38,476 nucleotides of DNA from Methanobacteriota archaeon (lineage in GTDB: Archaea > Halobacteriota > Methanomicrobia > Methanomicrobiales > Methanoculleaceae), in assembly GCA_023457135.1 (NCBI GenBank), contig JAEWMO010000049.1, positions 1 through 38,476 of the forward strand, read 5' to 3'. The first letter of the stretch is position 1, and each line of letters opens with the position of its first letter. The position numbers and the translations under genes are program-made. Below the pieces are notes generated by a model. The model saw nothing but the letters and a program-made list of their open reading frames with translations, searched no databases and had not been told where the DNA came from. Of this stretch, positions 7,665 through 15,143 are shown one piece after another.

Positions 7665-8944
7665 CTCTGTTTCTTACGGTACACGAATATATAATACCCT
7701 GCGCCGATGATGACGGCTGCAAGAACCACAAGGAAGACCGGGTTCGTGAAAAGAGTCCCCTGCCTCTCCTCAAGCGCGACCCGCACCTTCATGGTGTCCG
7801 AGATCTTGCTGTTGTCGAGATTGTCACGGTAACGGATCTCGGAGTCGATCCCGTACTCCTTCAGAGTTCCGGCGCCGTCGGCGTTCACCTCAAACCGCGC
7901 CGTCGCGCTCTCCCCGGGGGCGAGGTCGCCGAGGTAGGCGGTGTCGTCGCTGCTGGTGAAGGGATCGACGGCACTGATCCGGGCCTGGGCGTTGTAGACC
8001 GTTGCCGCGCCGGCGTTCCTGTACACGACCTCAAGGATGCTCTTCTGGCCCTGGTAGAGTGTTGCCGGCGGGGAGACGACTTCAAAGGCGATCTTGCCGC
8101 CGACCGGGATACCGACCGTCACTGCCCTGGACGTCATTGCCTTCCCCTCGTAATCGTCGTAGGAGACCACGATGTCGAGCGGGTAGGGCTTGGTCTCGGC
8201 GGTATCGGCGACCGAGACCTTGAACCTCACGTCCACGGTCTCGCCGGGCTCAAACGTCCCGATGTAGGAGTTGCCGTCGGTCGGGATGAGCGGGCTCTCG
8301 CCGTTCCTCGTGATCTTTGCGATCGCGTTCTCGGCCGGGTCGGACCCGATATTCTTCAGGGTCATCGAGACATAACCTTCCGTGCCGACGTTCAGCGACT
8401 CGGAGCGTATATCGAGGACCTCGACGCGGAGATCGGGCGTCACCCGCACGGAGAGCGGCAGGGTCTCGGTCTTCTTCTGGTAATTGTAGCGGAGAGTGTC
8501 GCCTAAATCCTCGGCTTGCTGCAGGTAGGTGTAGGTCACCTCGAGCGGCAGCACGTAGGTGCCCGGTTCCGCGGAATCGGCGACCTTCACGTTGAAGGTG
8601 GCAGTCCGGGAGGCTCCGCCCATGATGTCGCTCAGGAACTGGGGGTCCGTCTTGACGGTGAACGGTGTACCCTCGGTCTTGAGCGCCGCGGTCGCCAGTT
8701 TTGCGGTGTTCGGCAGGTCGTCGGGGGTGATGATCGTCGATCCGACCATCTTGATGGTGTTCAGGCCATTATTGGCTATAGTCACCGTGAGACCGGTCTC
8801 GGCACCCGGCGCGAACTCGTTGGTGCCGGCGATCGTCGCCGAGAGTTCGGGATTTCCATAGAGGTATTTGGCCCCCTGTGCTGATGCCGGCACAGCCAGG
8901 ATTGCCAGCAGGAGGAGCATTACCGGTACGTATTGCCAACGCAT
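7661..8944 (-). CDS. exported COG1361 (S-layer-like) protein with C-terminal membrane anchor
   Basis: A 427-residue secreted protein anchored in the membrane. It has a signal peptide (about residues 1-22, VPVMLLLLAILAVPASAQG), then a series of beta-rich CARDB/Ig-like repeats typical of COG1361 (phrases such as LTVTIANNGLNTIKMVGS, YVSMTLKNIGSDPAENA and LEVVYRNAGAATVYNA), and a C-terminal transmembrane helix (NPVFLVVLAAVIIGAGYYIFVY) with a basic KKQR tail. Such proteins sit outside the cell and probably contribute to the envelope or act as adaptors; function is not known in detail. The ATG at 8944 has AAGGTGAC just upstream. It shares an upstream region with the divergent TrmB regulator and overlaps pgi at its 3' end. 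Confidence 0.87.
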   Translation of the reverse strand: MRWQYVPVMLLLLAILAVPASAQGAKYLYGNPELSATIAGTNEFAPGAETGLTVTIANNGLNTIKMVGSTIITPDDLPNTAKLATAALKTEGTPFTVKTDPQFLSDIMGGASRTATFNVKVADSAEPGTYVLPLEVTYTYLQQAEDLGDTLRYNYQKKTETLPLSVRVTPDLRVEVLDIRSESLNVGTEGYVSMTLKNIGSDPAENAIAKITRNGESPLIPTDGNSYIGTFEPGETVDVRFKVSVADTAETKPYPLDIVVSYDDYEGKAMTSRAVTVGIPVGGKIAFEVVSPPATLYQGQKSILEVVYRNAGAATVYNAQARISAVDPFTSSDDTAYLGDLAPGESATARFEVNADGAGTLKEYGIDSEIRYRDNLDNSKISDTMKVRVALEERQGTLFTNPVFLVVLAAVIIGAGYYIFVYRKKQR

Positions 8945-8955
8945 CTCGTCACCTT

Positions 8956-8975
8956 GTTGTTATATTAGCAACAAC
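8956..8975. promoter_or_regulatory. inverted repeat, candidate TrmB operator
   Basis: GTTGTT (8956-8961) and AACAAC (8970-8975) form a perfect 6-bp inverted repeat with an 8-bp A/T-rich centre, lying between the divergent COG1361 (start 8944) and TrmB-family (start 9009) genes. It is 11 bases from the COG1361 start and directly precedes TTTATCC and a TATATATA tract (8992-8999). Position and symmetry suit an operator for the divergently encoded TrmB-family protein, acting on both directions. The binding protein is inferred, not shown. Confidence 0.45.
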
Positions 8976-9008
8976 ATTTATCCCTGGAGGGTATATATAC
9001 ATGATGGC

Positions 9009-9812
9009 ATGAACGCTCCCCGGGATATACCAAATAACCTTCTCGAATCTCTAAAATCACTGGGACTTACGAAGTACGAGGCCCTCGTGTATATCGGCCT
9101 CCTCCGGGTGGCGGGCGCGACCGCGACCGAGGTTCACGAGACTTCCGGGGTGCCGCGCGCGTCCGTCTACCCGGTCCTCGACCGGCTCGTCCAGAAGGAA
9201 CTTGTCTGCGTCTCGCACACCACTCCGAAACGGTTCGACGCGGTCCCCCCCGACCAGGGCGTGGAGAACCTGATGCGCCGGATCGAGAGCGACGCCGAGA
9301 GTGCCCGGCTGGCTCTCAACGCTCTCTACCAGGAGAAAGGCCCGGGGGCCCGGGGGAGCCAGGAGCTGATCTGGACCATCTACGGGGAGGAGAATATCAA
9401 GACACGCCTTGCGGAGATGTTTCAGGGCGCAGAGCGGAGTATAGAGGTGCTCGCGGCAAACGATCTCCTTGAAGGAGGCGTGCTTGCGCTGCTCGAACCG
9501 GTCCCCGGCTCCGTCCGGGTCGATATCGTCACGGACCGCCTGCCGGGAGAACGGCCTTCCCGGTTCGGCATCCATATCCTGCCGCTCTCGGCTCCGTGGG
9601 ACCCCCACGCCGCGCAGGGCAAACTGCTCCCGTACGAGCGTTCCGGCGTCTTTTTAGTGGACAACGCCCGGACGCTGCTCTGGCTGGGCTCGAGCGGGGA
9701 ACAGCCATCGGCCCTCTACTCGGAATCTGCGGGGTTCGTCCAGTTTGTGCGGCGGCATATCGCGAGCGTCACAGAACGGGCTCGCGCTGCGGCTCAGAAG
9801 TCTTCCAGGTAA
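9009..9812 (+). CDS. TrmB family transcriptional regulator
   Basis: A 267-residue regulator with an N-terminal TrmB winged helix-turn-helix (about residues 10-80: LKSLGLTKYEALVYIGLL, then a recognition region around ETSGVPRASVYPVLDRLVQKEL at 46-67), a short helical linker and a C-terminal sensor-like domain (AERSIEVLAANDLLEGG, then a phospholipase-D-like fold suggested by order of strands). Archaeal TrmB proteins often respond to sugars and control sugar metabolism genes. Here the gene is divergent from an operon that contains phosphoglucose isomerase, with an inverted repeat between. The first in-frame ATG is 9009; TTTATCC about 30 bases upstream would allow a leaderless message. The 3' end overlaps the convergent NrpR-like gene by 19 bases. 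Confidence 0.88.
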   Translation: MNAPRDIPNNLLESLKSLGLTKYEALVYIGLLRVAGATATEVHETSGVPRASVYPVLDRLVQKELVCVSHTTPKRFDAVPPDQGVENLMRRIESDAESARLALNALYQEKGPGARGSQELIWTIYGEENIKTRLAEMFQGAERSIEVLAANDLLEGGVLALLEPVPGSVRVDIVTDRLPGERPSRFGIHILPLSAPWDPHAAQGKLLPYERSGVFLVDNARTLLWLGSSGEQPSALYSESAGFVQFVRRHIASVTERARAAAQKSSR

Positions 9813-10540
9813 CCCATCTCGCGGACGTCGATCAACCCTTTGAGCGCCCGGGTCACCACCGGGCGTCCCGTCTCTCTCACCGCCGCGAGCGCGTTCGTGC
9901 CCCCGACCATCGCCACGCCCACGTACTCAGGGCTCACCGGGACCCCGAGCAGGGGGACGTTCGGGGCGCCGATGTCAAGGATGCCGGAGAACCCGATGGC
10001 CGCGAGCTCGTCGAGCACCGATCCCATGAGCGATTCGGCCTCCATATGGCACTCGCGGATGTTGGCGAGGATATTGCCGCTTCCTGAGTGCATGACGTCC
10101 AGGATCGATGTTGTCTCCTGGGAGATCAGGACTTCGAGCGGGTCGAGCGTCGTATCGCGGTAGAGGATCATGCTCGTGAACCGCTGTGCAACCCGCTCGT
10201 CGACCTCAACGACACCACCGCCGATCGGGTTGATCGGGATGCCGCGCTGGAGAAGGAGGGCGTCGAGCGTGATGCTGCACATCGTGCAGATCGCGTGCCT
10301 CCCCTCCGGCACCGTGTAGCCGCCGATCTGTTCTCCCGGCCCGGCGACCCGAAGCCGGTCGCTGATGGTGATGCCCGCTCTGTGCGCCTCCTTCATGATG
10401 GAGAGCGTGAACTCAAGGTCGCCGCTCTCGACGAGCGAGAGGTTGTAGATGATCGCCCCGGCGTCTTCCTCCGGGCGGTAGGTCACCCTGAGCGCGTACT
10501 CTTCGATACGATGGTTGGTGAACTTCAGGGGGACATGCAT
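9794..10540 (-). CDS. NrpR-domain protein without DNA-binding domain (NrpRII-like)
   Basis: A 248-residue protein consisting of the DUF128/NrpR regulatory domain only. NrpR represses nitrogen-assimilation genes in methanogens and is released by 2-oxoglutarate. Diagnostic stretches include INPIGGGVVEVDE, LEVLISQETTSILDVMHSGSG and MVGGTNALAAVRETGRP. There is no winged helix in front of it: the open frame upstream of 10540 encodes Arg/Ser-rich sequence with no helix-turn-helix pattern, and the region 10541-10676 is A/T-rich and looks like a divergent promoter. From memory, Methanosarcina mazei has a comparable split, with NrpRI carrying the DNA-binding domain and NrpRII lacking it. The start at 10540 (MHVPLKFTN) has only a weak ribosome site. 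Effector role inferred. Confidence 0.82.
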   Translation of the reverse strand: MHVPLKFTNHRIEEYALRVTYRPEEDAGAIIYNLSLVESGDLEFTLSIMKEAHRAGITISDRLRVAGPGEQIGGYTVPEGRHAICTMCSITLDALLLQRGIPINPIGGGVVEVDERVAQRFTSMILYRDTTLDPLEVLISQETTSILDVMHSGSGNILANIRECHMEAESLMGSVLDELAAIGFSGILDIGAPNVPLLGVPVSPEYVGVAMVGGTNALAAVRETGRPVVTRALKGLIDVREMGYLEDF

Positions 10541-10676
10541 TACCAGATCTCTCGTGCGGCGGGGGAAAAAATTGTTGCTTCCTCTTCGTGCCGACCGGCA
10601 CCCGTACTGCTCACGACCCTTACTGTCCGACACGGAAGGAAAACTTGTTCTATCTACCTGAGATATTGTACGGTGA

Positions 10677-11648
10677 ATGGAGAGTGGGACTCGGGACAAA
10701 GCCCGGAGCGTGCTGAAGCGGATCCTCACGGCAGCCTCCTACGATGTCGAGGAGGCCGGCGAGCCGCTGGATCTCTCCGCCATCGGGAATGGAGACGCCC
10801 TGGTGGTGCTCTGCTCCAACGATCCGGAGACGATCGAGAAGTTTGATTCGACGACCTACCGGCTGCGCACCGGCGGCGACGGCGTGGTCTGCAGGAAACT
10901 GCTCTTCACCCTCGACCCGGGGGTGCAGACGGAAGACTGCATCCAGTGGGGCGCGGACGAACTCGCCTGCTATGCGGGCCGGGCAGTCCTTGCGGAGGTG
11001 CTCGGGGAGAGCCTGGCCCTGGACCTCCCCCGCCCGGCGGCGGAGATCCGTGGCGAGCCGGCCGGAAGAGCAGCCCCCGCGCCGGCGGTGGAGGAGGAGC
11101 AGGAAGAGGGGCCGGAGATCCCCCACCTCCCCGTCCGGGTCGGCGAGAAGCGTGCCTGCGGCATTGCCGGACTCCACGGCTCGGCGAAGTGCCGGTTCAT
11201 CCCCTACTGGAGTTACCGCTACGTGAGCGCCGGCGAGCGCGAGATAAAGGACCGGCTGGTCTCCTTCGACGCCGAGGGCGCCGGGGCCATCAACGCCATC
11301 AACGGTCTCAGGATGGAGCTCGATCCCGACACGATCGAGTACGGGCCGGTCCCGTTCGGCTCGGAGATCGTGCCCGGCCGGCTCGTGCGGGAGGACGTCG
11401 AGGAGCAGATCGTGCGGGAGGTCGTCGAGCGGCTCACCCAGCGGATCCGGTTCCGCTACGAGAAGGGCGACGCCATCTTCTACGAGGAGAAGACCCTCAA
11501 GCCCGACCGGAGCAACATCAAGGTCGACCTTGAGACCATCTACGTGCCGGTCTGGCAGGTGCGGGGCGGGAGCAAGATCGTCGAGGTCAACGGGTTCACC
11601 GGCGAGATCCTCTCGATGCCGATGGACGAGGGTGTCGAACTGCTGTAG
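10677..11648 (+). CDS. conserved hypothetical protein
   Basis: I do not recognise a named family with confidence. The 323-residue product looks cytoplasmic, with no signal peptide or membrane segment. An N-terminal alpha/beta part (about 1-120: KRILTAASYDVEEAG, ALVVLCSND, VVCRKLLFTLDPG) is followed by a Pro/Ala/Glu linker (about 120-145) and a C-terminal part (about 150-323) containing RFIPYWSYRYV, a region rich in charged helices, and a final VDLETIYVPVWQVRGGSK plus EVNGFTGEI. The N-terminal pattern faintly recalls restriction-endonuclease-like folds, but I see no convincing catalytic triad. It lies six bases upstream of the flavoprotein gene on the same strand, so the two are probably one operon. 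GGTGA lies too close to the ATG for a normal ribosome site. Confidence 0.75.
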   Translation: MESGTRDKARSVLKRILTAASYDVEEAGEPLDLSAIGNGDALVVLCSNDPETIEKFDSTTYRLRTGGDGVVCRKLLFTLDPGVQTEDCIQWGADELACYAGRAVLAEVLGESLALDLPRPAAEIRGEPAGRAAPAPAVEEEQEEGPEIPHLPVRVGEKRACGIAGLHGSAKCRFIPYWSYRYVSAGEREIKDRLVSFDAEGAGAINAINGLRMELDPDTIEYGPVPFGSEIVPGRLVREDVEEQIVREVVERLTQRIRFRYEKGDAIFYEEKTLKPDRSNIKVDLETIYVPVWQVRGGSKIVEVNGFTGEILSMPMDEGVELL

Positions 11649-11654
11649 GTTGCC

Positions 11655-12980
11655 ATGATTGTCGTCATCGGCGGCGGGCCCGCGGGAAGGCTTGGGGCGA
11701 TGCGCCTCGCGCAGGCGGGGAAGGAGGTCCGGCTCATCGAGCAGCGCAGGATCGGGGGACAATGCCTGCACGAGCGGTGCATGACGATCTGTGCCTTGAA
11801 CGACGTCGCCCGGCTCGTCGAGTACGCCCGGACCCAGAAGGAGCTCGGCATCCTCGATTCGGTCCCTTCGGTCTCCTACCCGGCGATACGGCAGAGAATC
11901 TGCGAGGTTCAGGAGAAACTCTCCTCGGTCCTCGACGCCGAGACCCGCCGGACGGGCGTCGAGGTGATCTACGGCGCCGGGGGCCGGCTCGAGGGGAACC
12001 GGGTCTTCATCGGCGACGAGGAACTTGAGGCCGATGCCGTCCTCGCGGCCACCGGGTCGCTCCCGGCCGTCCCCGACATCCCCGGCACCGATCTCTCCGG
12101 CGTCTACACCTACCGGACCCTTCCCGCGATGTCCGACCTCCCCCCGCGGATGGTCGTCATCGGCGGCGGGGTGATGGCGGCGGAGTTCGCCCACGTCTTC
12201 CACGCCTTCGGGGCGGAGGTCGAGGTCGTCGCCCGGCACGGGCTGCTCCGGAACCTCGACCCGAAGGTGCGCGCCGCCGCGCTGCGCGATCTTGCCGGGG
12301 TCGGCGTCCGTGAGCAGACCGCCGTCGCGAGCATCGAGGGCGGCGCCCGCGTCCGGTCGGTCATCCTCGGAGACGGCGAGGAGCTCGAGGCCGATGCCGT
12401 CCTGCTCGCCACCGGGCTCGTTCCCCGGTCGGAGTCGCTGCAGGGTATCGATAAAGGCCCGGACGGCAGGGTCATCGTCGATACACGGATGCGCACGAGC
12501 GTTGCAGGGGTTTATGCCGCCGGCGACGTCATCGGCCCGCCCTATCTCACCCCCGCTGCCCGCCGGGAAGGCGTGGTGGCGGCCGAGAACATCCTCGGCC
12601 ACGAGACCGTCATGGACTATACGGGTATCCCGTGGGCGATGAGCCTCCGGTATGACTACGCCTTCACGGCGGCCGGCGCCGACGAGGGCACCGTCACGCT
12701 CTCGGCTCCCGCTCCGGCGGGTCCCGGCTCGTTCTGGGACGTCGCGGGAGGCTGGGCGGGCGTCGCGCAGATCCGGGTCAATCCCGGGACCGGGCAGCTC
12801 GTCGGAGCGGCCGCCGGGGTTCCGGGCGCATCGGCTCTCCTCTCCTACCTCGGCTACCTGATGAAGCGGGGCATCACCGTCGACGATTTCGACGATATCG
12901 TCGAGGTCCACCCCTCGACCGACGGCATCTATCCCCTTGCCCGCTATGCTGCCGGGTTGCTCCGGAAGAAGAACGAGTGA
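11655..12980 (+). CDS. dihydrolipoamide dehydrogenase-like FAD/NAD(P) oxidoreductase
   Basis: Class I pyridine nucleotide-disulfide oxidoreductase of 441 residues. It has the N-terminal FAD-binding GGGPAGRLGA (6-15), the redox-active disulfide pair Cys37-x4-Cys42 (GGQCLHERC), a second Rossmann motif VVIGGGVMAAEFAHVF for NAD(P)H, the second FAD motif VYAAGDVIG, and a C-terminal dimerisation domain ending HPSTDGIY. The usual catalytic HPxxxE reads HPSTDG (His419, Asp423, Gly424), so the Glu that normally pairs with the active-site His is displaced or missing. No 2-oxoacid dehydrogenase subunits or lipoyl protein are encoded nearby, so the substrate is unlikely to be a classical lipoyl complex; another disulfide or a stand-alone role is possible. 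It follows the hypothetical gene by six bases. Confidence 0.85.
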   Translation: MIVVIGGGPAGRLGAMRLAQAGKEVRLIEQRRIGGQCLHERCMTICALNDVARLVEYARTQKELGILDSVPSVSYPAIRQRICEVQEKLSSVLDAETRRTGVEVIYGAGGRLEGNRVFIGDEELEADAVLAATGSLPAVPDIPGTDLSGVYTYRTLPAMSDLPPRMVVIGGGVMAAEFAHVFHAFGAEVEVVARHGLLRNLDPKVRAAALRDLAGVGVREQTAVASIEGGARVRSVILGDGEELEADAVLLATGLVPRSESLQGIDKGPDGRVIVDTRMRTSVAGVYAAGDVIGPPYLTPAARREGVVAAENILGHETVMDYTGIPWAMSLRYDYAFTAAGADEGTVTLSAPAPAGPGSFWDVAGGWAGVAQIRVNPGTGQLVGAAAGVPGASALLSYLGYLMKRGITVDDFDDIVEVHPSTDGIYPLARYAAGLLRKKNE

Positions 12981-13007
12981 ACCGGTAGTAGAGGGTAAAT
13001 AGTAGAG

Positions 13008-13246
13008 TCTCACGCGGAAGCCGCGAAGTGCGACGGTCCATAGGACCCGAGTTCGAGCACCGTCAGGTGCGAAGGGGAGTATCATACCCATCTACCATTC
13101 TTCGCGCCCTTCGCGGCTTCGCGCGAGCTAACGGGAGAAGATAACGATACAGTCTCACGCGAAAGACGCGAAGCCGCGAAGGGGAGTTGTACACCCATCT
13201 GCCGAACTTCGCGTGAGATAACTGGTGGATACGATCTCACGCGAAG
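13008..13246. repeat. TCTCACGCG-type repeat cluster in a 303-base gene-free spacer
   Basis: The gap between the flavoprotein and the pyrophosphatase holds no gene but is filled with related repeats. TCTCACGCG occurs at 13008, 13153 and 13235. The second copy makes an 11-bp perfect inverted repeat, TCTCACGCGAA (13153-13163) with TTCGCGTGAGA (13208-13218). In the first copy GAAGCCGCGAAG (13017-13028) pairs with CTTCGCGGCTTC (13109-13120). Both units share GCGAAGGGGAGT followed by an ACCCATCT[AG]CC block (13069-13096 and 13176-13203). The pattern resembles the dispersed GCGAAG intergenic repeats found in many genomes. As the flanking genes converge (plus gene ending at 12980, minus gene ending at 13284), these stem-forming repeats could also act as a bidirectional transcription stop. 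Confidence 0.8.
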
Positions 13247-13283
13247 AACGCGATGGAGGTGAGGGGTATCTGGATCCCGGCGG

Positions 13284-14906
13284 CTAGAGCTGCCGGAACA
13301 TCTGCCCGAACTTCGGTATAAAATCTTTTTTCCGCGACATCACGCCCTCGAGCCGGACGGGCTGGTCCCGCAGTTCCAGTTTGGAGATGCAGGCTTCGTC
13401 ACCGGCGGCGAAGAGGTCGCTTGCGTCTGAAAAGACGTTCGTGAAGAGGGCGAAGAAGCAGTCGACCCCCATCGCCGTCCGCAGGTGGTCGAGTTCGGCC
13501 CGGATCTCGTCGGCATGGGTCTCTGCGAAGGCGAACGACGACGCCATCACCTGCGAGACCATGATGCTCCGCCCGAAGAGGTTGTAGCGCTTCATGTCCC
13601 GGGTGAGGAGTTCTTCCCTGGGGAGGGCATCGAGGTCCATCCCCTTCCGGATCAGTTCCGGCCCGTATTCGGCCGGGTCGACCCCGGCGATCTCCGCGAG
13701 GTAGTCCGCCGCCCGGATGTCCGCGGGCGTGGTCGTCGAGAGTTTCATCACCATCGTGTCCGAGAGGACCCCGGAGAGGAGGAGGCCGGCGGTCGAGGGC
13801 GTCGGCTCCACGCCGGCCTCGAGGAACTTGTTCGCGACGATCGTCGAGGTCGACCCGACGGGATCGTTGAGGAACTTCACCGGTTTTAAGGTCGAGATCG
13901 CGCCGAGACGGTGGTGGTCGATGATCTCCAGGATGTCCGCCTGCTCGATCCCGTCCACGGCCTGGGAGTACTCGTTGTGGTCGAGGAGGATCACCGATTT
14001 CTGGACCTCCTGCATCAGCGTCGTCCGGGATATGAGGCCGAGGTGCTGCCGCCCGTCGCCGACGACACAGGCCGTCCTGAACTTGGAGTTCGAGACGATC
14101 CCCTTTGCGTACTCAAGCGAGTCCTCCATCCGCACCGTGGGGACGTCCGTCTCCATGATCATCCCGGCAGGGAGGGAGAGGCTGATCATCTTGCCGACGC
14201 TGAAGGCGTCGAGCGTCGTCGCGAGGATCGAGGCGCCTCTCGTCCGTGCGGCGGCGATCACCCGCTCGCCCACCGGCGCCCCTTCGGCGATGATGAGCGC
14301 GGCGACTCCTGCCGAGATCAGGGCGAGTTGTGCGGGTTCGTTGTCCCCGACGATCGCGATATCGTCCGGCGTCATCCGCGAGAGGGTGACGTGCAGGGCG
14401 TCGATGACGGTGTAGACCCGGCCCTCGCCGAGGGTCTCGTGCGCCGGCACGACCGTCCGGGCGTCGAGGATGCGGGCGAGGGTCTCAAGCGGCATCGGGA
14501 TGAGGGAGAGTTGTTCTCGTGGGTTCTTCCGGACGTAGGCGCGGGCGAGGCCGTACTCGCTGACGAGGCCGACCAGGGTCTGGTCCCCGTTCGTGATCGG
14601 CATGTTCCGCATGTCGTAGGTGTCCATCAGGGCGGCGACGTCGATCGTCGGGACATCCTGCCGGACGCTCCGGGTATCGAGCGGTATATCCGAGACCGTG
14701 GGCTCGACACTTGCAATGTAGACCGGCGCTCCGGTATCGAACGTCTCAAGAGCAAACCGCGTCTCCGGGCTCACCTCGCCGCACCGGGCGGGGATGTACT
14801 TCCCCGGCTCGGTGTGGTTTAAGAGTTCGGCGTAGCCGATGACGCTGCAGATGCTATCGGTATCGGGCTGCTTGTGGCCGATGATATAGATGGTATTCTG
14901 TCCCAT
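13284..14906 (-). CDS. manganese-dependent inorganic pyrophosphatase with CBS and DRTGG domains
   Basis: Family II (DHH) inorganic pyrophosphatase hydrolysing pyrophosphate to phosphate, 540 residues. The catalytic DHH part is split by a regulatory insertion: GHKQPDTDSICS at 10-21 opens it, then a CBS-type segment, a DRTGG-like segment and a second CBS segment (about 70-300), then LLDHNEYSQ, the IIDHHRLG motif and the C-terminal DHHA2 domain with SRKKDFIPKF near the end. In known CBS-pyrophosphatases the insert binds adenine nucleotides that tune activity. The ATG at 14906 is preceded by GAGGACGAAC; a longer open frame upstream is not coding. The gene stands alone, convergent with the flavoprotein across the repeat spacer. 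Confidence 0.93.
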   Translation of the reverse strand: MGQNTIYIIGHKQPDTDSICSVIGYAELLNHTEPGKYIPARCGEVSPETRFALETFDTGAPVYIASVEPTVSDIPLDTRSVRQDVPTIDVAALMDTYDMRNMPITNGDQTLVGLVSEYGLARAYVRKNPREQLSLIPMPLETLARILDARTVVPAHETLGEGRVYTVIDALHVTLSRMTPDDIAIVGDNEPAQLALISAGVAALIIAEGAPVGERVIAAARTRGASILATTLDAFSVGKMISLSLPAGMIMETDVPTVRMEDSLEYAKGIVSNSKFRTACVVGDGRQHLGLISRTTLMQEVQKSVILLDHNEYSQAVDGIEQADILEIIDHHRLGAISTLKPVKFLNDPVGSTSTIVANKFLEAGVEPTPSTAGLLLSGVLSDTMVMKLSTTTPADIRAADYLAEIAGVDPAEYGPELIRKGMDLDALPREELLTRDMKRYNLFGRSIMVSQVMASSFAFAETHADEIRAELDHLRTAMGVDCFFALFTNVFSDASDLFAAGDEACISKLELRDQPVRLEGVMSRKKDFIPKFGQMFRQL

Positions 14907-14980
14907 GTTCGTCCTCGTGGTCGACAACTCTTTCCTACCTCTATCGCTCTGCGGCAACAAAGGCATTGTGCCGTGACGAT

Positions 14981-15053
14981 CCGGGGGCCCCCGGTGGGAG
15001 GTCTCCGGTGTGGCGTTGTCGTGCTCCTGCTCCTGCCGGTTCTCCCGAACCGG
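14981..15053. promoter_or_regulatory. two strong hairpin-forming sequences upstream of the COG1361/ABC operon
   Basis: The 237-base divergent region (14907-15143) contains a 14-base perfect palindrome CCGGGGGCCCCCGG (14981-14994) and, 41 bases on, CCGGTTC-TCCC-GAACCGG (15036-15053), a 7-bp stem with a 4-base loop. They could be operators for the divergent genes or a structured leader of the downstream operon. No following T-run marks them as terminators. I see no riboswitch consensus. Confidence 0.4.
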
Positions 15054-15143
15054 CCGTGTGAAGAGCGGGCGGAGACTGCTGCCCGTGATCCAAACGGCTA
15101 TGAAGGAATGGTGACAACGGATTGCTATCCAGGGGAGAGCGAG

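Noticed and set aside
13029..13080. tRNA-like TTCGA sequence with nearby stems
   Set aside because: The TTCGA has no matching acceptor stem, D arm or anticodon arm; the stems belong to the repeat cluster.
10650..13091. An 813-codon open frame on the minus strand
   Set aside because: It lies antisense to the hypothetical and flavoprotein genes, whose motifs are clear. Its residue make-up (Asp/Gly/Pro/Arg-rich) is that of a GC-rich shadow frame.
13008..13246. Possible small CRISPR array
   Set aside because: The repeats differ in length and spacing, contain inverted arms and have no equal-length spacers or cas genes nearby.
14874..15143. N-terminal extension of the COG1361 protein, opening at 14874
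   Set aside because: It would place about 90 odd residues before a normal signal peptide and cross the hairpin region; ATG 15144 has a good ribosome site.
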